64,000 nt of DNA from Ectocarpus siliculosus (taxonomy: Eukaryota > Sar > Phaeophyceae > Ectocarpales > Ectocarpaceae), in the NCBI GenBank assembly GCA_000310025.1, contig FN647962.1, positions 298,062 to 362,061 on the forward strand, written 5' to 3'. Both the position numbers and the translations under genes were made by a program. Below are positions 1 through 10,329 of this stretch, in pieces. The notes beneath the pieces were generated by a model. That model saw only the letters and a program-made list of their open reading frames with translations. It did not search any database and was not told where the DNA came from. The number at the start of each line of letters is the position of its first letter. The stretch's first letter is position 1.

Positions 1-363
1 TGGCAAGATGGGGAGCAGCTGGTCGATTACGAGCCGGCGTCGCCCGCCGGCCCGCCGTCGCCGTCTCCGTCGTCGTCGTCGTCCCCGTCGTCGGACGACG
101 GGGGGCACCGGTCCGACCAATCATCGGGAGATGATGATGGGTTGGACCAGCTGTCGTCCTTCGAGTTGCTTGAAGCAACTTGTAAGGCGGAGGTAAAAAA
201 TTATCTCCGCGCGTTGAAGCAGAGGCGGACGCCGCCGGAGCTTTCGCCAGCGACCATCGCTTGGCAACAGCGTCTCCTGACGGAGTCGATGGGAAGCTCA
301 TCGTCTCCGAGACCATGCTGTTGCTTCGTCTCCGAAAACCGCGAGCGAAATTGCTGCTGCTAA
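1..363 (+). CDS. Gag or upstream polyprotein fragment of the Ty3-like element (partial)
   Basis: Frame 1 is open from the first base to a stop at 361-363. It encodes a Ser/Pro/Asp-rich stretch and then a helical, charged segment (about residues 48-95). No CCHC knuckle or protease motif is visible in this fragment. The reading appears to pass from frame 1 through frame 3 (about 275-330) into the pol frame 2. This means either two small frameshifts or local sequence error. The assignment to gag or the pre-RT polyprotein rests on position only. Confidence 0.45.
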   Translation, partial: WQDGEQLVDYEPASPAGPPSPSPSSSSSPSSDDGGHRSDQSSGDDDGLDQLSSFELLEATCKAEVKNYLRALKQRRTPPELSPATIAWQQRLLTESMGSSSSPRPCCCFVSENRERNCCC

Positions 364-436
364 AGCAGAGCTGGTAGAACCGCTGTCGAAAGCGTTCACA
401 AATTCCACGTTCTCTAAGGAACAGCAAACTCGTGTT

Positions 437-3400
437 TTGGACCTGTGTGCCAAATATCGTCCCGTTTTTTCGCTTAATCGTAAAGAGCTTGGTAAATGCA
501 AGACTGCTCAAGCCACGTTTCCTATGCCGCCTAACACGAAGCCGGTTAACCGTCGTCCCTACCGCGCTAACCCTCGCACTGAAGCCGTTATCCAAACGTG
601 CGTCAAGGACATGCTTGACGATGATATCATCGAAGAGCTACCTAGTCAGTGGGGTTCCCCCGTTACTCTCGTCGCGCGTAAAGATGGTAAACCTCGTTTT
701 TGCGTCGATTTCCGAAGCACCGTCAACAAGCACATCATTCGCAAGACCTGGCCTCTAGCGAACATGGAGTCCAACCTTGACTCTGTCGGCAGCGCCAAGT
801 TCATCAGCGTTGCAGACGTCCAGTCAGCGTACTGGCAGATTCCTGTTCATCCTGACCACGTCGAAAGGACAGTCTTTGTCACCAACTCTGGCAAGTACTG
901 TTACAAGCGGATGCCGTTTGGTGTTTGTAATGCCCCGTGGATTTTTACTGAGATGGCCCATAAAACGTTAGGCCATATTCCCGAATTGTTGATTTACATG
1001 GATGATTTCTGTGTTCTTTCCGCAACCTTCGAGAATCATATGAAGTCTTTAGAGAGCATGTTCGTAGCTCTTCAAGCAGCAGGTTTGACATTGAAACCTT
1101 CGAAGATTTCGTTTGGCCCAAAATCCATCGAGTATTTGGGACATATTATTTCGGCTGAAGGGATTTCTGTCGGGAAGGATCGTATTCAAGCCGTCCAAAA
1201 CCTTCCTACACCTCGTTGCCTTAAAGATCTTCGCTCAGTACTCGGGGTGGTTAATTTTGTGCGCCGGTTCATACCGGATTACGCAGAAATAACCAACCCG
1301 TTGGTGGAGTTAACTCGCAAAGAGTACGCCACAAAATCGCGTTTCGTAAAAGCTTGGAAAAAATCGCACGACGCATCGTTCGCTCATCTCAAGCGGTTAT
1401 TAACTTCAGCGCCCGTTTTACATTTCCCGGATTTCGATCGGGAATTCGTAGTTCATGTGGATGCATCCGAACATGGGTGTGGCGCGTTTCTTGCCCAGCC
1501 GTCCAAGGCTGATCCGGAGTCTCTTGACATAATTGCGTATTATAGTAATCGATTCAAACATGGACAGCGTCATTACTCTGCGTCTATGAAAGAGTGTTGC
1601 GGTGTGGTACTTGCAATTTCGCATTGGCGACCGTATTTATTTGGGAAACACTTTACGGTGATTACTGATCATCAAGCGTTGACTCATCTTTTTTATATGC
1701 AAGACACCAGCAACATGCTCACTCGTTGGGCTATCGCTCTTCAAAATTATGATTTTACCGTCAAACACGTAGCGGGGAAATTAAACGTCGTACCCGATGC
1801 GTTATCTCGTTTATTTGGCGAAATTGAGTCCGAGTCCGTATCGCACAAACCGGCCCTGGCGTCGATTTGTAGGAATGTGCCGAGTGATCGTCCGTACCAT
1901 CCACCTGGCCCTCGTGACTACGAAATTTCTGCCGATTCGTTGAACGATGTTGATATTGTCCAGAATGACAATGAACTGTTCGCTAGTGCTGTATCGTTAT
2001 TTCCTGTGCTGGATCCCGCTAAATTGCGAAGAGAGCAGTACAAAGAGTTCGGTCCGTATATCGACTACGTCAAGAAACCCAAAACAGCACCGTTGCCGTC
2101 TAGCGAAAATAAAGGCACCATGAGTAATTACTTCTTGAATGAAAACGTGCTCTTCAGGTCGTATTTACCCGGGTATCTTCGTAAACGCAGTTCGTTCCGT
2201 GATCAACTTGTCGTTCCCACCGTTTTGCGTGCGTTAGTTTTGGATTCTTGTCATGATGCTCCTGCGTCAGGGGGTCATCTAGCGTTCAAAGCCACGTACG
2301 ATAGACTCAGAGATCGTTTTTGGTGGCCGACCATGTCTCGAGATGCGTCCAAACACATCCAGCATTGTTCGTCGTGCCAACACCGAAAAACGTCCCACAG
2401 ACGACCGTTATTACCTGTGGGTCACCGTCCCGTTACGCGTCCGTTTCAGTGTGTCGCGATCGACCTCGTTGAATATAATTCCGTATCACAGGGTTGCAAG
2501 TACGTCTTGTCGGTCATCGATCACCTGACCCGTTTTCTCGTGTTGATTGCTATTCGTGATAAAAAAGCAACAACAATTGCACAGGCTCTCGTAGAGCGTG
2601 TCTTTTCCGTTTTCTCTCCCCCTGAAACGTTACACAGTGATCAGGGCACTGAGTTCGAGAATGAGTTGGTTAAAGAGTTGCAGGCCGTGTTTGGTTTCAA
2701 AAAAACTCGGACGTCCGCGTATCGGCCGCAAGGCAACTCTGTATTAGAGCGCGTGCACAGCACAATGCATGGCATGCTCGCAATGTATGCAAACGTTCGG
2801 TTTGATAATTGGGCTGAGCTTTTACCGTTTGTGCAACTCGCCCATAACACCGCGTACAACCAAACTCTTGAGGAAACTCCTCATTATCTGATGTTCGGTC
2901 GCCAGGCTTTGCTTCCCGTGGATGTCATTCTTGGTGTACCGTCTCATGATAGCTCTGCTTCGCGGATGGAATATTCACGTCGTACCGTGGATAACTTGCA
3001 ACTCGCGTATGAGATCGCTCGTCGTAATTTGAAAGAGCGAACTGACAAGCAAGCAGACTCGAACGAAAAATTATCCGTACCGCAGTTCACTCCTGGGGAA
3101 CAAGTTCTCGTACATCGTCCCCATACCGTTATTGATGGCCCTAATCCCAAGCTGATCAGCCCTTGGCATGGCCCATTTACCGTTCGTTCAAAAGTGTCAC
3201 CCGTCATATATCGTGTTTGCAAAGACGGCCAACTCGCGGAAACGTCAGTACACTTGGGTCGTATGAAAAAGTACTATGCTTTTCAACGTGATTCTGTCCC
3301 CGATTTTACTGAATTGGATGAGATGTTTTTGGGACAAGCACTTCCAATTCCCGATTTGGATGGTACCGTGTTTACCGTAAAAATTGGATCGTACGTCGTC

Positions 3401-3607
3401 GAGGGGATAGACAAATTTAAACGTGGAGCAGGAAAACCGTTTCTCCACAACTTCCAATATTATTTCCTCCTCAAAGACCGTCCTGCGAGTCTTGGGTGTT
3501 GGAAGCACTTCAAAGAAGTACCCCAGTGTCATGAGATGATCCGTTCATATCGAGCGTGCGTTCTTCGTGATAATCCGCACGCCTTTGATCATTCTCCCAG
3601 GAAGTAG
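437..3607 (+). CDS. pol: Ty3-type Pol polyprotein: RT, RNase H, integrase, chromodomain-like tail
   Basis: The open frame continues upstream of 437 to about 281, so 437 is not a true start. RT is recognisable by a VDFRS-type motif, SVADVQSAYWQIPV (first catalytic Asp) and LLIYMDDF (catalytic Asp pair). RNase H follows with HVDASEHGCG, a Glu in SMKECC and ITDHQAL. The integrase has an H-H-C-C zinc domain (HLAF...CSSC), then AIDLVEY, LHSDQGTEFENE and a catalytic Glu in NSVLERVHS. The last ~70 residues (around YVVEGIDKFKR, QYYFLLKDR, CWKHFKEV) resemble a chromodomain, which in chromoviruses directs insertion into heterochromatin. All RT, RNase H and integrase catalytic residues I could place are present. 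The stop is at 3605-3607. Confidence 0.93.
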   Translation: MDLCAKYRPVFSLNRKELGKCKTAQATFPMPPNTKPVNRRPYRANPRTEAVIQTCVKDMLDDDIIEELPSQWGSPVTLVARKDGKPRFCVDFRSTVNKHIIRKTWPLANMESNLDSVGSAKFISVADVQSAYWQIPVHPDHVERTVFVTNSGKYCYKRMPFGVCNAPWIFTEMAHKTLGHIPELLIYMDDFCVLSATFENHMKSLESMFVALQAAGLTLKPSKISFGPKSIEYLGHIISAEGISVGKDRIQAVQNLPTPRCLKDLRSVLGVVNFVRRFIPDYAEITNPLVELTRKEYATKSRFVKAWKKSHDASFAHLKRLLTSAPVLHFPDFDREFVVHVDASEHGCGAFLAQPSKADPESLDIIAYYSNRFKHGQRHYSASMKECCGVVLAISHWRPYLFGKHFTVITDHQALTHLFYMQDTSNMLTRWAIALQNYDFTVKHVAGKLNVVPDALSRLFGEIESESVSHKPALASICRNVPSDRPYHPPGPRDYEISADSLNDVDIVQNDNELFASAVSLFPVLDPAKLRREQYKEFGPYIDYVKKPKTAPLPSSENKGTMSNYFLNENVLFRSYLPGYLRKRSSFRDQLVVPTVLRALVLDSCHDAPASGGHLAFKATYDRLRDRFWWPTMSRDASKHIQHCSSCQHRKTSHRRPLLPVGHRPVTRPFQCVAIDLVEYNSVSQGCKYVLSVIDHLTRFLVLIAIRDKKATTIAQALVERVFSVFSPPETLHSDQGTEFENELVKELQAVFGFKKTRTSAYRPQGNSVLERVHSTMHGMLAMYANVRFDNWAELLPFVQLAHNTAYNQTLEETPHYLMFGRQALLPVDVILGVPSHDSSASRMEYSRRTVDNLQLAYEIARRNLKERTDKQADSNEKLSVPQFTPGEQVLVHRPHTVIDGPNPKLISPWHGPFTVRSKVSPVIYRVCKDGQLAETSVHLGRMKKYYAFQRDSVPDFTELDEMFLGQALPIPDLDGTVFTVKIGSYVVEGIDKFKRGAGKPFLHNFQYYFLLKDRPASLGCWKHFKEVPQCHEMIRSYRACVLRDNPHAFDHSPRK

Positions 3608-4405
3608 CGTCCTGGCTGCTTCGTATCGTGTTTCGTGCTGTGTTTTGCCTTATTCGTTTCGTGTTTCGTTTATTTTCCAAGGGCTACGTTTTCGTTTATT
3701 TTATTTTATTTCATTTATTTTATATGTACATATATGTTATTGTTTGTTGTCCAGCACGATCGTTTCGTAGTGCTCACCGTCCCCAACGTTCCTTCGCAGT
3801 CCGGCCGGACATTGTCGTTGTTGGTGGATACGCCCACGTTGGATGCAACACCTCGTGGAAGTCGGCAGGTGGAGCCTAGTTCGCGTCGAGATTCGCCCTC
3901 CGCGAACCAAGCATGGTTGCGTGTCTTCGTTTCGTTGGACATGCATGCTAGCGCACGTCATTTTTAAGGCATGGCGTTGCCCGTCCGTTGTGTGATTTAT
4001 TTATTTATTATATATTTCTCCGTTTAAATGCCGTACGAAATAGTACCTCGTACGAGCTCCGTCAGCGTTTCAATTGTTTATGATTGGAACGTGCGTCCGT
4101 TTTTTTTTAGACAATCGTGCGTGGTGTGAAGCGTCCATTACCGTTGTGTCGCTGTCCTTGAGATACGAGTGCGTCGTATGGGGTCAGTTGATACTTCATG
4201 TGAGCGAATATGCAGGATCGGAAGTTCGTCGTTTTTTCTCGTCCACTCCGTCATTTAATTGGGGGGTGATATCGTCTCACTTGCAGTTTGGGGGAATTGC
4301 AATTGATAATCGACTTCTGGATCCATGCACTTTTGCATTGTTCACACGGTTTTGTTCATGCCCGATTTGTCTAGTCGTTTCGTGCGGTGGATTTTTATTC
4401 CGTCC

Positions 4406-4485
4406 CGTTCGTCCGTGCGGGAGATCACATGTTGCCTACAGCGCTGAAGCTGACTGCGTGACATGTTCCGTACACCTTTCGTTAT
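4406..4485 (+). repeat. Copy 1 of an ~80-bp imperfect direct repeat
   Basis: The segment around GAGATCACATGTTGCCTACA and GACATGTTCCGTACACCTTT recurs about 590 bp downstream with scattered substitutions. Each copy carries two ACATGT palindromes flanking a GC-rich core. Confidence 0.75.
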
Positions 4486-4996
4486 CCGCACATCGGTTCT
4501 CGCGTGTCGTACACTGCGAAAGAGTAGATGGGTGTCTTGGCCGTGCAAGAGGAAGCACAAGAGGACCAGACCTTCGTCCCACTACTGCATCAAATCCATG
4601 CTACAGCATATCGTTTGCTGTACTCGTAATCACCATTCGTCGTCGTTCGTCTATGCAGCGCCTCTCATTTGCGTAATCGCATGAGAAGGTCGTATCGTTA
4701 GCTCTCCGTGAGCTGTGCACATATGTTCGTTCGTTGTTGCAGCTGCATATCGTTTGAGCAACGTTTTCCCAGCGGGTCGACCCACGTCATTTGCCATTCG
4801 ACACTTGTGAACTTTAAGCCTTGCAAGCAATCGTTTTTCACAGGTGCAATGCCAAATTATTTTTCGTTGCTGGATGTTCGTTACGTGCAACTACAAAATA
4901 GTTCACGGCGTTGTCTCAAGGTACTACTCGTACAGTTTTTTTACACTATCGGGGCAAGACGCGCACCGAAGTGATGTTTTTTTTCTGTACACCCGT

Positions 4997-5078
4997 CGTT
5001 CGTTCGTACGGTAGATCACATGTTACCTACAGCGCCGAGGCGGACTGAAGTGACATGTTCCGTACACCTTTCGTCATC
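4997..5078 (+). repeat. Copy 2 of the ~80-bp imperfect direct repeat
   Basis: This matches 4406-4485, including the GATCACATGTT and GACATGTTCCGTACACCTTT blocks. The duplication may reflect a partially duplicated regulatory or packaging segment, or a nested insertion scar. Its function is unknown. Confidence 0.75.
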
Positions 5079-5397
5079 TGTGTAGTTATTCGTTCGTCGT
5101 ACGGGAATAGTTGCCAAAATTCCTGAATTGCTCTCGTGCAAACTGTGGTTGTGACTGCATTATGTACGATCGATGCTCGGATGAGATATTTTGGTGACAC
5201 GTTCCAAAAAAAAAATTTTGTGACTACAAAACACAGAACATTCGTTGAATGATGGCAGTCGCCGTACGTTACGGCCCAAGTCATTTAACTCGTGTTTTTC
5301 ATCAGGACTTCACCATTTCATACACTCTGGGTTATTTATGTCATTCTTGTATCTTTCAATCCGGATTCAGGCCCCGTGATTGAAGATAGGGGGGTGC

Positions 5398-5784
5398 TGT
5401 GAATGCCACCTCAGACTGTAGTAGATGGTGACGTCAGACGACCTGTCGGAGATCTACCTTCGGGGTGTTGCCACAGATAGAGTCAGTGTCGGGTGGATGC
5501 TGAACCTTGCTTCAACACAAGGTCGCCCCCCCCCTGGTTCACAACACAACTATCCGTACTCGTCAGCCTCTTCACCAGAGGTTGAACCGGTGTGTATACA
5601 CACCACACATCCCAACTGGAACTTGCTCACACGCGAACCTGGAGACAACAGTCTCATATGTCAACTTTATAGAACGTTTAGTACTACCTGCTGCTGGCTG
5701 CTGTGAGTCTACATGAGGTAGCTCTGGTGTCCCTGCTCATTTGTAGTATAGCTATTATATTTGTATGCTTTATTTTTTGTTACA
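5398..5784 (+). repeat. Putative 3' LTR of the Ty3-like element
   Basis: It begins TGTGAATG right after a purine-rich tract and ends TTGTTACA, giving short inverted termini (TG...CA) over 387 bp. It contains a CRE-like GTGACGTCA near 5428 and an AT-rich TATA-like stretch near 5750-5765. The partner LTR is outside the window, so the borders rest on termini and tract position only. Confidence 0.45.
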
Positions 5785-5901
5785 ATGCCGTGATGTAGTT
5801 GTGCGCGCTGTAGCGCACGGATTCAAGCAGAAATTTAGCTGTTGTACACGGCGGAGTATACAAAAATCCGCTTCCGCTGCTGCTGTACTGCCTATTCGAT
5901 C

Positions 5902-6957
5902 ATGTTGCAGACGAAGCGAGCCAAGCTTAATCTTGGGAACCTCAAGGCTGACGAACCGGTGGGGGGGGCGGAGCAAGAGGAACCTGAGCAGGAGAGGGAA
6001 AAGGGTGGTGGGGAGTTGCTCTCTGCAGAGGATGAGAAGAAGGTGTTGGAGCGCGTCATCAAGAACCGTCTCAAACCCGGCGGAAAATTTGGTGAGACTG
6101 CTGCCAGGCTATTTCAGTCGTTTGTGCAAGGGGGCGTCTCTCTCAACATGACGCAGCAGCTGCTTCAGTCTACCATGTACCACACCACGGGGGTGCGACT
6201 CAAACAAGATCTCAACATCACGTGTGCCCGCAACACGGTCAAGGTTCTTGCTCTCGGCATTACGCAGCTAGATGGGAATGAGTTGGTCAAAGCGATTCTC
6301 AAGGCGCCGTTTTTGCTGATTGCCGGTGACGAGTCTCTCCGCAACGGGGACAAGAAGTTCCCCATCTTCGTCGCTTTTTACGACGTGGAGGCGGACGCGC
6401 CGTGGTTTGGATTGGTGCGCGTATGTAGCATGAAAGACAAGACAGCAGAAACACAGGCTCAGCTTTTTTACGAGACGATCGTCGACACGCTCGGGTACCC
6501 AAAACACCAGGTGCTCTACGTGTTGAGTGACAACACCGCGTCTGTTTCCTCTGAGGGGAAGGGTTGTGTGAAGCTGTTGCAGAGAAAGCTACGGGGAGAG
6601 GATACCACCAAAAAATCCACAAAAAGAGCTACAGGAGGCACCAGCAGCGGCAGCAGCAGCAGTGGTCGTGGTGTTCAGCAACGAAACGCACCGGCGGCGG
6701 CGGCCGAACGGGCGGGGGCGGGCGGGGGGCGGGCCAAACGCAAACAAACCGCCGCTGCAGAGGGAGCGGACAAAAGGCAACGCAAACGGGGTGCAGGGGG
6801 GGGGAAAGGGAAAGGGAAAGGGAAAGGGAAAACAGAGGCACCGCCGACTCCTCCTGCACCTACCAGGACGAGTGGTCGCAACAGGACGCAGACATGGAAA
6901 ATCCAGGAGGCAGATGGGGGGGGCAGCTCGGCGGAAGAGAGCGGGTGTGAGAGTTGA
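5902..6957 (+). CDS. hAT-like transposase, N-terminal half (separate ORF)
   Basis: An open frame exists from 5842; the ATG at 5902 is preferred because the residues before it are unrelated, low-quality Cys/Arg sequence. The core (about residues 60-230) has the RNase-H-fold pattern of an hAT-like transposase family. It includes LLIAGDES with the first catalytic-type Asp, then a segment around KDKTAETQAQ, and a second Asp in YVLSDNTASVSSEGKG. In intact relatives this is followed directly by a C/H-x-x-H segment. Here the protein instead runs into a Gly/Ser/Lys/Arg-rich tail that includes a (GGGAAA)n-coded Lys-Gly repeat and stops at 6955-6957. The expected downstream half lies in the next gene, on the opposite strand. 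No BED zinc finger is seen. Confidence 0.65.
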   Translation: MLQTKRAKLNLGNLKADEPVGGAEQEEPEQEREKGGGELLSAEDEKKVLERVIKNRLKPGGKFGETAARLFQSFVQGGVSLNMTQQLLQSTMYHTTGVRLKQDLNITCARNTVKVLALGITQLDGNELVKAILKAPFLLIAGDESLRNGDKKFPIFVAFYDVEADAPWFGLVRVCSMKDKTAETQAQLFYETIVDTLGYPKHQVLYVLSDNTASVSSEGKGCVKLLQRKLRGEDTTKKSTKRATGGTSSGSSSSGRGVQQRNAPAAAAERAGAGGGRAKRKQTAAAEGADKRQRKRGAGGGKGKGKGKGKTEAPPTPPAPTRTSGRNRTQTWKIQEADGGGSSAEESGCES

Positions 6958-7419
6958 AGCGTTTCACTGGTGTTGATACTTGCGTTCTTCAGAGATGCTC
7001 GCGTCTCTATTTGCAACTAGATGTCATGTGTTGGATGCGTTTTGTTGTGGAGGTCATGTGGTGGTGGGAGGGTTGTTTTCAGTAGCTTCCTTCGTACGCG
7101 TGAGGTCTTTTCGCGTGTGACCGAAGTTGAAGTTGAACGAGAAGTTTTGTGATTTTTGATGCGTTCGTGCGCGTGAGCACGCACTGAACAAGAGCGTTGA
7201 GAAGCATGGTGTGAGAGATAGCAAACGACGCTCGACTCTGTCGTTATCTACCTGCGGCCTTCTGAGCTGCAGCCTTCGTTTTGTACACATGATGGTGGTG
7301 TTGCACACGGAGAGGCAGAGCGATAAAATGATGTTTGTGAAAGTAATGTTTCGCTGTTGATTTTTTTCCGACGATTTTTTTCCGACTTGAAAGCAACGTC
7401 ACTCAACCGCCGTCCACAT

Positions 7420-9504
7420 TTACTCCGACTCTAATTCTGCTGCGGTCACCCGCGGCCGCCGATTCCCTTCCTTCTCTAACGTAACCAGCAAATCATCTGC
7501 AGCTTCCGGTTCCAATACTCTTGTTCTGCTCAAGTTTTCGGCCGGTTTTCGTGCGTGGGAGACAGCCTTTGCTTCCCTTGCCTTCTCCAAAACCTTTTTG
7601 CCAGCGGCACGGATTTTTTCGCCCGTCGCATCTGCGCACACGATATCTCTAGACTCGGCTGACTTCCACCCCCCAACACGAACAATATCCATCTCAGCCA
7701 TGTCCGTCTTCTGTGCGCATGAGTCGAACTTCGAAAAGAAGGCTTCGATCAACTGCTGGTGAATGGGAACAAAGTAGAATCGGTGACACACCAACTTGTA
7801 CAGGAGGGGAAAATCGAACAGACGCGCCAACGCTGACGTACCCTTTGGTGCACCCTGGTCAACCTCCTTGTCACCCCACCCAGAATTCGCATACTGCTCG
7901 AGTTCGTTCCTCACAGAACGGTCGCTATCAATGCGTGAAAACAGCCCGAACGTCAACTCATCTTTCCTTCTTGCATCGGTGGTTCCCCCCAAATCCTTCA
8001 CGAGCTGCGTTCGGTATTCCCTCTCCCTTTCCGTGCGCGGCTCTCCCTCGTATAGAGCAGACCAAGCTACATGAAGGAAGGCACGCGCAAACTCCGGCCC
8101 CACCGCCTGCTCTACAGCCCCTTCCCCCATGATTCCTGTCCGAGCGAAAAACGAGGGGCATCCAATCCGCGCCATGCTCAGAGGTAGCTGCTGATGCCGC
8201 TCCATCCACCTGATCCATCGCTGCTTGAACTCGAGCAAAAAAACCCTTGTCCTCACTGAAGTTTGTCATGAATAATTTCGCCTGCAGCACGACAGCGACA
8301 GCGTTTGCGACCAGTTCAAGCGGTAAAAACATTAGTGTCACCAGGCAAAAAGCAGAAGCAGTGGCACCAGTACTAGCGACAAGCACCAGCCGTTACAAGC
8401 AGTGAGAGGTAGTGGCGCGACAAGCAGAGGGAGGTAGTAGCAGCAAGAGGGTGCGGAGAAATGTGGAGGGGGTAACGACGAAAGCAAGTTGATGAGAGAG
8501 AAAAAAACGTGAAAATTCGCGATATTGCAAACCACCACGGCCGTTCACACAGCAGCAGCAGCAGCAGCAGCAGCAGCTCCAGGCTGAACCCCTCTCTGTT
8601 CCAAACTGCAATACTCAGGCCCGCCACCACTCACCATCGCTTCAGATAGGGTTGTTTGAACGCGTTCCAGGACCGCTGCGAAGTAGGTCTTGGGGTCCTT
8701 GCGGATAGTCTCCAACTTGACCAGCAGCAGGCGAGAGAAATCAGCCACCTCCACCAAACGCATCCCAGGAAACAGCTGCCGACCGACCCCTTCGCCCTTC
8801 AAAAAGAACCCGCCCTTGCCACGAATCCAGTTGTACGCCCAGTCGAACAACAGCTCCCCGAGCCTTGCCGTGAACATAACATGCACACGAACCAGAGGGT
8901 CTCGCAGCATGTACGCCGATTGGAGCCAGTAGTTCCTGAATGTGGTCTTGTTGAGGTTGCGAGCAGCGTACTCGCAAAAAAGCCACTCAACCTGCTCCCA
9001 GCGTTTACACAGGAGCTTGGCCCCGTCCATAACCACCATCCAACGCGTCTCGGCAGGTCTGACCAACTTGATGAGCCATGGCTTCGCGTCCGGGAACTGC
9101 TGCTGCACTACCCTCTTCCACCGCTGAAAATTGGCGTTCGAGGATTCCGAGCGGCTTGTGTTGTACCAAACCATACCAAGAAGGGAGAAAACATGGTCGC
9201 GCTCCCACTCATGCCAGGAACCCTTACCAAGCGGGCCCATGAAGTACACACTAGTCATGCCCGCAGTGATAGAGATGTGCAGGACGTGTAGAACACACCC
9301 CAGGCGATGCGCGTGAATGATGGGCGGCTCAACCTCGCTGCCGCCGCCGCCGCCGCCGCTGCTGCTGCTGCTGCCGTTTTTTTCAGCAGCAGTAGCGGCG
9401 GCGGCAGGTGTCGGCGTGGCTTCATCGCCCGGCTGCTGCTCGGGTGTGTTATAAGGCATGTGTTGTAGAGTGGAACCGCGCAGAGGTGTTGTGGTTGTGC
9501 CCAC
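7420..9504 (-). CDS. hAT-like transposase, C-terminal half (convergent to the N half)
   Basis: The first exon runs from an ATG at 9504 to a GTGAGT donor after 8635. After a low-complexity Ser/Gly leader it encodes IIHAHRLGCVLHVLH, the C/H-rich segment that normally follows the second Asp in this transposase family. ETRWMVVMDGA, the usual R-W landmark, comes next. The last coding part (frame of 7420-8256) has RFYFVPIHQQLIEAFFSKFD, resembling the hAT C-terminal dimerisation patch, and then a Lys-rich tail. The join between the parts is uncertain: a CTGCAG acceptor near 8290 puts a different frame (about 8150-8290) in phase, so either another small intron or a frameshift is needed. A (CAG)n tract at 8553-8577 lies in the intron. 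Confidence 0.6.
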
Positions 9505-10329
9505 AGCAGCAGTGCATATCAGAGCTCACACACGAGCGGCGCAACGGCGCTCTCGCGCGTACACGTCAGCTGTTTTTGGGGAGCTTTCGGACCGTTCCGT
9601 GCAATTTAATTGGCCAGCTGATTTTCCATCAGCAAGATCCGAGGTCATTTTTTCAAATTTTTTCCTATAGGAAAAAAACAAGAGAACAAAGAGCAGATAT
9701 CAATACAATCGGACAAGCGACGACACGTTCTGCCGCGATCCCCACATATTGACGACCATGTTAACTTGCACCATCTCTATCCCGTCAACTGGTCTGGCGC
9801 AAATCAGATTTGATGAAAATCGGTCATACCTTCGGCAACAAAAATTCTGCCACGGGTACCGTTGGTTGGGGGCGCCACTGAAAGCAGCGTGGAATCGCAA
9901 CAGAAAACAGACCCAGGGTCAGGGCGGGATCCGCAATCCGGTTCGCCTCGCAGATGTTGTTCGGGCCCCTACACCGGGTCTGACGTGTATTGCTGATTAC
10001 AAGACGGCGTTTTGCGGCTATGCCGCAGCTAGTTGAAACATGCCGAAGTTGCATGCGCATTCGGCACGCTGGTTTGCGGTATCACGCAACGTCCAAGTAT
10101 ACTACCAAGACAGGTGAAGGAGCAGAGTTAGGGCCAATACACACCCTAACTACTATTTTCAGAGTTAGGGCCAACCACCCTAACGACTATTTTCCACCCG
10201 AGCACAGTATCCCCTCACGCGCACGAGAAAGGAGCGATGGACTCAAAATGCAGGGTCAGCAGCTGAACAAAATACCAAAGATTAAGTTCGTTCTGGTAAC
10301 CGGCGCATTTTTCTCAACAGTTCAAATTC
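9505..10329. other. Intergenic stretch without a recognised gene
   Basis: No frame here shows a domain or high third-position GC. It holds a short A/T hairpin at about 9650-9680 and a tandem pair of telomere-like palindromic units at 10124-10194. It lies between the C half of the transposase and the 3' end of the Pol III subunit gene, both on the minus strand. Confidence 0.5.
10124..10194. repeat. Tandem pair of units containing GTTAGGG...CCCTAAC
   Basis: Unit 1 (10124-10160, 37 bp) and unit 2 (10161-10194, 34 bp) both read AGAGTTAGGGCCAA, then CACCCTAAC, then ACTATTTTC. Each is an inverted repeat of GTTAGGG around a short spacer. Confidence 0.85.

Larger units (their letters stand above)
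3608..5397 (+). other. Long 3' non-coding part of the Ty3-like element with an internal duplication
   Basis: About 1.8 kb lie between the pol stop and the putative 3' LTR, which is long for a Ty3 element. I see no convincing gene: the 200-codon frame at 4074-4676 is Ser/Cys/Arg-rich and has no recognisable domain. The stretch is T-rich at first (3680-3740). It contains two copies of an ~80-bp segment, annotated separately. A purine-rich tract at about 5381-5394 sits just before the LTR and would serve as the plus-strand primer. Confidence 0.5.
1..5784 (+). mobile_element. Ty3/gypsy (chromovirus-like) LTR retrotransposon, 5' truncated by window edge
   Basis: The window opens inside the element. 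A gag-like frame runs in from the left edge, followed by a pol frame with reverse transcriptase, RNase H and integrase in Ty3 order. A long non-coding 3' stretch follows, then a purine tract and a candidate 3' LTR. The 5' LTR lies outside the window, so LTR identity and target-site duplication cannot be assessed. Frame changes near the gag-pol border suggest either a decaying copy or small indel errors in the assembly. Confidence 0.85.

Noticed and set aside
4074-4676. 200-codon plus-strand ORF in the Ty3 tail
   Set aside because: Ser/Cys/Arg-rich composition, no domain or membrane pattern typical of an envelope-like protein, and it spans the duplicated segment.
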